From assembly GCA_002696885.1 (NCBI GenBank), contig NZSO01000077.1:1-6254 (forward strand): a DNA stretch of 6,254 nt, given 5' to 3'. Below, piece by piece: positions 1 to 3,570 of this stretch (the stretch's first letter is position 1; each line of letters starts with the position of its first letter). Both the position numbers and the translations under genes were made by a program. Source of the DNA: Verrucomicrobiales bacterium. GTDB lineage: Bacteria; Verrucomicrobiota; Verrucomicrobiia; Verrucomicrobiales; DEV007. The notes under the pieces were generated by a model, which saw only the letters and a list, made by a program, of their open reading frames with translations, did no database searches and was not told where the DNA came from.

Positions 1-1
1 T

Positions 2-112
2 TTCGAACCAGGATCTCTATTCTTTTGGTTAACTATTATTTTTTTCCTGCTCTCAGCGGTCATGGTTTGGCTCATTATCAAAGCAGGAAAAGGTAAGAAC
101 TATGGTGATTAA
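2..112 (+). CDS. C-terminal end of a membrane protein (5' truncated)
   Basis: An open frame enters from the left edge and ends at TAA 110-112, giving the last 36 residues of a protein. It reads FEPGSLFFW, then a strongly hydrophobic stretch of about 20 residues rich in Ile, Leu, Phe and Val, then a short basic tail (KAGKGKNYGD). This looks like a last or only transmembrane helix with a positively charged end, which the positive-inside rule would place in the cytoplasm. The rest of the gene lies outside the window, so the family cannot be named. The stop codon overlaps the 5' arm of an inverted repeat that may terminate this transcript. The other two forward frames look less protein-like. The call rests on hydrophobic pattern and position only. 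Confidence 0.5.
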   Translation, partial: FEPGSLFFWLTIIFFLLSAVMVWLIIKAGKGKNYGD

Positions 113-149
113 AGCTTTTAATTCCATAAGCTTTAAGGCCATTATTTTT
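109..149 (+). terminator. Possible terminator after the membrane-protein gene
   Basis: TTAAAGCTT (109-117) and AAGCTTTAA (128-136) form a perfect 9-bp inverted repeat with a 10-nt loop. The 5' arm overlaps the stop codon of the upstream gene. A T-rich run (141-149) follows after the four bases GGCC... at 137-140. The stem is AT-rich, so it is weak as an intrinsic terminator. The same 5' arm can instead pair with 192-201 (see the leader entry). Confidence 0.35.
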
Positions 150-214
150 ACGTGCACCAAGCGGCACTCCCATATCTGCATTACCGAGAACTTAAAAGCT
201 TGAGGCTTTTTTTT
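109..214 (+). promoter_or_regulatory. Structured leader upstream of nadC with mutually exclusive hairpins
   Basis: Three pairings compete here. AAGCTTTTAA (112-121) is perfectly complementary to TTAAAAGCTT (192-201), a 10-bp long-range helix. The 5' arm can alternatively pair with 128-136. The 3' arm can alternatively form AAAAGC (194-199) with GCTTTT (205-210), loop TTGAG, followed by TTTT (211-214), which looks like an intrinsic terminator. GTGC (152-155) and GCAC (164-167) make a small hairpin inside the long-range helix. The purine-rich TTGAGG (200-205), the likely nadC ribosome binding site, falls in the loop and stem of the terminator-like hairpin. This suits attenuation or translational control of nadC-birA. 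It matches no NAD riboswitch that I recognise, and AT-rich repeats of this size can arise by chance. No convincing sigma-70 promoter is visible; TTTACG (147-152) with CATATC (171-176), 18 nt apart, is the best weak candidate. Confidence 0.3.
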
Positions 215-215
215 G

Positions 216-1064
216 ATGAAAGAGAATCCGACATTAGACACTCTCATTGAAATTGCCATCAGTGAGGATCTTGGAAATTTAGGTGATATAACATCAAATT
301 TTTTTATTGATGATATCGCTGTATCCAAAGGAACTATTATAGCAAAGGAAAGGTGTATCATTTCTGGTCCCGAAATTGCAGAAACCGTATTCAAACGAAT
401 AGATCCAAGCATTAAAGTTAATGTGAAACTCAAATCCGGTTCGATAGCCGATCAAGGAGACGTGATCATAAACTTGTCAGGTAATACCAGTTCAATACTT
501 TCAGCTGAAAGAATCGCTTTGAATTTTCTTCAAAGACTTTCTGGTATCGCAACTATCACCAATAAATATGTTGAAGCAGTCAAAGGAACGAATGCCAAAA
601 TTCTCGATACAAGAAAGACAACTCCCGGCTGGCGGGTGATTGAGAAAATGGCAGTCAAATCAGGTGGTGGAAACAATCACCGAATGGGGCTCTTTGATAT
701 GGCAATGCTTAAAGATAATCATCTCACTAATGATCACGACCCTAATTCCATCCAGCAAAAGATACATGCATTCAAAAAGCAGTATCCTAAGACGCGCATA
801 GAAGTTGAAGCGGACACCCTTGAGCAAGTTAATCAATTCGTTAAAATGGAGGGGATTGATGTTATTTTACTAGATAATATGTCTCTTGATGAACTTTCAG
901 AATCCGTTTCACTCCGAAGAGGATCAATTCAATTTGAAGCCAGCGGGGGAATCAATCTTGAAACCGTATCTCAAGTTGCCAAGACCGGAGTTGATTTTAT
1001 TTCAGTGGGTTCCTTAACTCATTCTGCTGTTTCAGTTGATTTATCTTTAGAGTTAGAGCCATGA
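216..1064 (+). CDS. nadC: Nicotinate-nucleotide pyrophosphorylase (carboxylating)
   Basis: Quinolinate phosphoribosyltransferase converts quinolinate and PRPP to nicotinate mononucleotide, CO2 and pyrophosphate, the step of de novo NAD synthesis after NadA/NadB; it is cytoplasmic. The 282 residues match the usual family length. Hallmarks visible are ISEDLG..GDIT near the N-terminus, SAERIALNFLQRLSGIAT (about 97-112), DTRKTTPGWR (131-140), GGGNNHR (150-156), KDNH (166-169), EVEAD (196-200), LLDNM (218-222), EASGGI (241-246) and ISVGSLTHS near the C-terminus. Basic residues of the DTRKTTPG and NHR motifs bind substrate in characterised members. ATG 216 is chosen, with TTGAGG at 200-205 as ribosome binding site about 10 nt upstream; TTG 213 is directly adjacent in frame and would add one residue. 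It ends in TGA, showing that TGA is a stop here, and lies 11 nt before birA, probably in one operon. Confidence 0.96.
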   Translation: MKENPTLDTLIEIAISEDLGNLGDITSNFFIDDIAVSKGTIIAKERCIISGPEIAETVFKRIDPSIKVNVKLKSGSIADQGDVIINLSGNTSSILSAERIALNFLQRLSGIATITNKYVEAVKGTNAKILDTRKTTPGWRVIEKMAVKSGGGNNHRMGLFDMAMLKDNHLTNDHDPNSIQQKIHAFKKQYPKTRIEVEADTLEQVNQFVKMEGIDVILLDNMSLDELSESVSLRRGSIQFEASGGINLETVSQVAKTGVDFISVGSLTHSAVSVDLSLELEP

Positions 1065-1075
1065 TTGTCTGACCT

Positions 1076-1903
1076 ATGAACGGCATCGACAAAATTGAAA
1101 AATTCTTATCGGAAAGTGATTGCACGTGGGCCATTCGACATGTTGAAGAATGTCGCTCAACAAATGAGGAGATACTTAAAATTATTCAGAACGAAACAGA
1201 ATTAGCTAGCAAAGGAGTCGTATTAATTTCAAACTGGCAAAGTCATGGAAAGGGCAGAAGGGGCGCGAAATGGGAATCAAGAAAATCTCAGGATTTATTA
1301 TTTTCTATTGCCATTTCACCAAAAATTAATCCAAGTCACTGGACCCGGCTCACTCATGCATCAGCTTTAGGCATATCGATTGGTCTCAAAAAACTAAATT
1401 TTAACCCAGAAATTAAATGGCCAAATGATATTTATATCAACGGGTGCAAGGTGGCCGGTATCCTAGTTGAAAGTTACCCTGATATAGACAAAAATGGAAT
1501 CAAAGGGGGAGTCGCCGTTATTGGTGTCGGTCTAAACATAAATTCAAAAAAAGAGGATTTTTGTAACTCATACCGAACTCCTGCAACTTCTTTGCTTGAA
1601 GAATCCAAGAATAATCTTGATGAGCTGGACAGGTTTTTAATCGCCGGAAGTATTTTAAAAGAATTACATCTCCAAACAAAAAAGTGCGAAAAAAACTTCG
1701 CTGACGTGTTACTAGAAATTAAAGAATTAAGCTCCGTCTACGGAAAAAAAGTCGAAGTTCAATTAGCCACTGGAATATCAATATCTGGTACAGTTACCGA
1801 TTTTGGCAAGGAGGGTGAAATCGTAATTGAAAAGGAGACTAAGTCTTTAGGTAGAACTGAAGTCGAAATAATCAGTTCAGCTTATGACCTTCGGTTCTTA
1901 TAA
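1076..1903 (+). CDS. birA: Biotin--[acetyl-CoA-carboxylase] ligase, monofunctional
   Basis: This enzyme activates biotin with ATP to biotinyl-5'-AMP and attaches it to the lysine of biotin carboxyl carrier protein, supporting fatty-acid synthesis; it is cytoplasmic. The catalytic domain shows STN (28-30), the biotin/AMP-binding loop GKGRRGAKW (58-66), KWPND (114-118), KVAGILVE (125-132, Lys125 equivalent to the catalytic Lys of the E. coli enzyme) and VIGVGLNIN (148-156). A small C-terminal domain spans roughly 222-275. The 275 residues begin directly with the catalytic domain: the N-terminal winged-helix DNA-binding domain of E. coli BirA is absent, so it should be a ligase only and not a biotin repressor. 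An in-frame TGA at 1070-1072 makes ATG 1076 the earliest ATG. No clear Shine-Dalgarno site precedes it, and translational coupling to nadC, 11 nt upstream, is plausible. Confidence 0.94.
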   Translation: MNGIDKIEKFLSESDCTWAIRHVEECRSTNEEILKIIQNETELASKGVVLISNWQSHGKGRRGAKWESRKSQDLLFSIAISPKINPSHWTRLTHASALGISIGLKKLNFNPEIKWPNDIYINGCKVAGILVESYPDIDKNGIKGGVAVIGVGLNINSKKEDFCNSYRTPATSLLEESKNNLDELDRFLIAGSILKELHLQTKKCEKNFADVLLEIKELSSVYGKKVEVQLATGISISGTVTDFGKEGEIVIEKETKSLGRTEVEIISSAYDLRFL

Positions 1904-1924
1904 GCCGGGCTTAATTTATTTTCT
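1901..1924 (+). terminator. Possible weak intrinsic terminator after birA
   Basis: TAAGC (1901-1905) and GCTTA (1909-1913) form a 5-bp stem with loop CGG, followed by the T-rich tract ATTTATTTTCTTT. The stem includes the birA stop codon. It is short, so efficiency is doubtful, but the position at the end of the nadC-birA pair fits. The remaining gap to 1981 is very AT-rich and holds the 12-bp palindrome TTTAATATTAAA (1924-1935) and a hairpin AAATTTT/AAAATTT (1933-1949), possibly part of the next gene's promoter. Confidence 0.35.
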
Positions 1925-1981
1925 TTAATATTAAATTTTTCTAAAATTTCGATTGGCCAAAGCTCGCAAACCCATTAAATT

Positions 1982-2755
1982 GTGGTAAATAGCGTTTTTA
2001 TGGAAAATACAATCGTAGGCCTTTCTTCCGAATCCCAGTTTACCTTTTCTGACCAGTTTATAATCGATGAAGAAGCCAATGCTGAATTCTATGGATTACT
2101 ATTGCGAGGAATGACACATAAATTAAATAATTTGTTGGCAGTCATTCAGGGATTCTCAAGTTTAATCATGATGGATGAGTCTGTAGATGAGGCAGTTATA
2201 GAGAATATTGGGCACATGAAGGAGGCGGCAAATAATGCATCTAAATTATCTGAAAAAATTCTTCCTGCAGGAGGTTGCTCTCAAATAACACCCCAAGAAT
2301 TGGCTATTTCTGAACTTATTTCCATGATCGAAGAGAACTTGAGGGAACCCTTTGTTAAAAATGGGGTTCCATTTGAGATTGATTGTCCAGAAATAACAAA
2401 CAAAGTGAATGCGGACCCAGCACGACTCAAAACCATAATCTTGGAACTTTTAAAAAATGCCGCTGAAGCGGCACAATCAACTGGTGGTCAAGCCTCTATT
2501 TGTATCCATAATCCTGGTGAGTTTACCAAGGTTGAGGATAACTGCGTCGACATCCTTATCCATAATACTGGAAATGAAATTCCAGCAGATAAAATAACCA
2601 AAATATGGGAGCCTTTTTATAGTTCTAAGGAAAGTGCACACTTCGGCATAGGATTAACGACCTCGGCAGTTCTGGCTAAACAAATGAACATGCGTTTGGG
2701 CGTTAAAAGTGAGGTCAATTCAACAACATTTTGGATTAGCATACCTGCCTGTTAA
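1982..2755 (+). CDS. Small soluble histidine-kinase-like protein (HisKA-like helix plus HATPase_c)
   Basis: The 257 residues (251 if the ATG at 2000 is used) hold a two-component kinase core with no membrane segment, sensor domain or receiver domain. A dimerisation-type helix carries the H-box-like motif THKLNNLLAVIQG (45-57, His46), resembling the H[DE][FL]NNLLxxIxG form of hybrid kinases. The ATP-binding domain follows: N-box ELLKNAAEA (155-163, Asn159), G1-like ILIHNTGNEIP (191-201), F-box KIWEPFYSSKE (207-217) and G2 FGIGLTT (221-227). Two positions are unusual: Lys47 replaces the acidic residue after the histidine, and Asn195 stands where the G1 Asp normally contacts adenine. It may be a variant kinase, a phosphotransfer scaffold or an ATP-binding regulator, with partners encoded elsewhere. 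GTG 1982 follows an in-frame TAA (1976-1978); neither start has a Shine-Dalgarno site. The gene is separated by 167 nt from the peroxiredoxin, and a functional link is not shown. Confidence 0.8.
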   Translation: MVNSVFMENTIVGLSSESQFTFSDQFIIDEEANAEFYGLLLRGMTHKLNNLLAVIQGFSSLIMMDESVDEAVIENIGHMKEAANNASKLSEKILPAGGCSQITPQELAISELISMIEENLREPFVKNGVPFEIDCPEITNKVNADPARLKTIILELLKNAAEAAQSTGGQASICIHNPGEFTKVEDNCVDILIHNTGNEIPADKITKIWEPFYSSKESAHFGIGLTTSAVLAKQMNMRLGVKSEVNSTTFWISIPAC

Positions 2756-2922
2756 TATCCTTTTTCTGCGCAAATTGTTATCAATTAGAGCCTTATAGGG
2801 CTGGGGCATTCTCGTCATAACGACGATTGAAATTATTGTGATAATTTCTGTCGAGTTTTGTTGCAAATACTGGTCGAATTAGACCATTATATACCCCCCT
2901 TAAATTATAAATTTATTATTTT
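2756..2922 (+). promoter_or_regulatory. Promoter region of the peroxiredoxin gene with an 8+8 bp palindrome
   Basis: GAAATTAT (2829-2836) and ATAATTTC (2841-2848) form a perfect inverted repeat around TGTG, the shape of an operator for a dimeric regulator. The spacer and right half contain TGTGATAAT, an extended -10-like sequence. A separate candidate promoter lies downstream: TTGCAA (2861-2866) with CATTAT (2885-2890), 18-nt spacing. A smaller hairpin, CGTC/GACG (2813-2825), lies just upstream. The palindrome does not match the Fur or PerR consensus in half-site order, so no regulator is named. Peroxiredoxin genes are commonly peroxide- or iron-regulated, which makes control here plausible. 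AGCC/GGCT (2789-2802) has no T tract and is not called a terminator. Confidence 0.4.
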
Positions 2923-3522
2923 ATGTCAGTACTTGTTAACAAACCCGCTCCAGACTTTAAAACCACTGGAGTCATGCCGGATGGTTCAGTAAAAGAAATC
3001 TCTTTATCTGATTACAAAGGAAAATATTTAGTCCTATTTTTCTATCCCAAAGACTTTACATATGTCTGACCATCTGAACTGATCGCTTTCGATCACCGTG
3101 TAGGTGAATTTGAAAAGCGTGATGCCCAAGTCTTGGGTGTCTCAATCGACGATGCAGAATCTCATATCAACTGGCGAAATACTCCAGTAGAACAAGGTGG
3201 AATTGGAACTATTGGATATCCTTTACTCTGTGATGAAGATAGAGCACTAACAAAAGCCTTCGACCTTCTACATGAAGAAACAACATTTGCTTTGCGTGGT
3301 ACTTTCATTATCGATCCGGAGGGAATTGTTCAAAGTGAAACAGTAAACAATCTTCCGATCGGTAGAGATATTGATGATACTCTTAGGTTACTTGATGCTG
3401 CGATCCATTCTGGATCGGGTGCTGGAGTATGTCCGGCTGGATGGAATCCAACCAAGCCTGACATGCAGCCGACAAAAGAAGGTGTTGCTTCTTACCTAAG
3501 TGAAAACGCCGAATCACTTTAA
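2923..3522 (+). CDS. prxU: Selenocysteine-containing 2-Cys peroxiredoxin (TGA 3067-3069 read as Sec49)
   Basis: Typical 2-Cys peroxiredoxin (AhpC/Prx1 subfamily), 199 residues, reducing H2O2, organic peroxides or peroxynitrite in the cytoplasm with a thiol reductant. Reading from ATG 2923 (in-frame TAA at 2908-2910, so no longer form) gives KPAPDF (7-12), then the active-site motif PKDFTYV-TGA-PSEL: the TGA occupies the peroxidatic Cys of PxxxTxxC (Pro42, Thr46, position 49). Homology continues without shift: GVSIDD, W84, NTP, GGIG (92-95), LRGTFIID with Arg125, and VCPAGW with resolving Cys170. An extra Cys103 is present. The intact frame, the exact position of the TGA and the hairpin after it support selenocysteine, as in known PrxU proteins. 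The eukaryote-like C-terminal YF motif of peroxide-sensitive forms is absent. Alternatives are a sequencing error (TGC or TGT to TGA) or a recent nonsense mutation. Without Sec insertion, only a fragment lacking the active site would be predicted (for example from TTG 3133). No Shine-Dalgarno site is seen. Confidence 0.88.
3070..3106 (+). promoter_or_regulatory. Candidate bacterial SECIS element (Sec insertion hairpin)
   Basis: Directly after the TGA, TGATCG (3080-3085) pairs perfectly with CGATCA (3090-3095) around loop CTTT. A lower helix forms between CATCT (3071-3075) and AGGTG (3102-3106), including one G-U pair, with an asymmetric internal loop between them. The apical loop starts about 16 nt after the TGA, at the near edge of the spacing described for bacterial SECIS elements. 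Opening the closing pair puts G3085 first in the loop, as the consensus prefers. In the coding frame the stem uses C- or G-ending codons (CTG, ATC, TTC, CAC) unlike the AT-rich average. SelB would bind this hairpin to deliver Sec-tRNA(Sec). The fold was done by eye. Confidence 0.6.
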
Positions 3523-3570
3523 TTCGTTTAAGTCATAAAAAAAATCCATAGCGACTGAATTATTTAACGA

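Noticed and set aside
53..433. Minus-strand ORF of 126 codons
   Set aside because: It lies across the leader and the start of nadC, which has clear family motifs on the plus strand; its protein shows no recognisable domain.
2344..2370. 7-bp inverted repeat GGAACCC/GGGTTCC with a 13-nt loop
   Set aside because: It is inside the kinase-like coding region with no T tract or start nearby; most likely chance.
3067..3069. Peroxiredoxin as a pseudogene with a nonsense codon
   Set aside because: There is no other lesion, all other conserved residues are kept, and the stop is TGA at the one residue where Sec is functionally expected, followed by a hairpin. It is not fully excluded without the sel genes.
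3133..3522. Independent short peroxiredoxin gene starting at TTG 3133
   Set aside because: The homology continues upstream in the same frame through the TGA to ATG 2923, including the active-site motif, so this is only the part left when TGA is treated as a stop.
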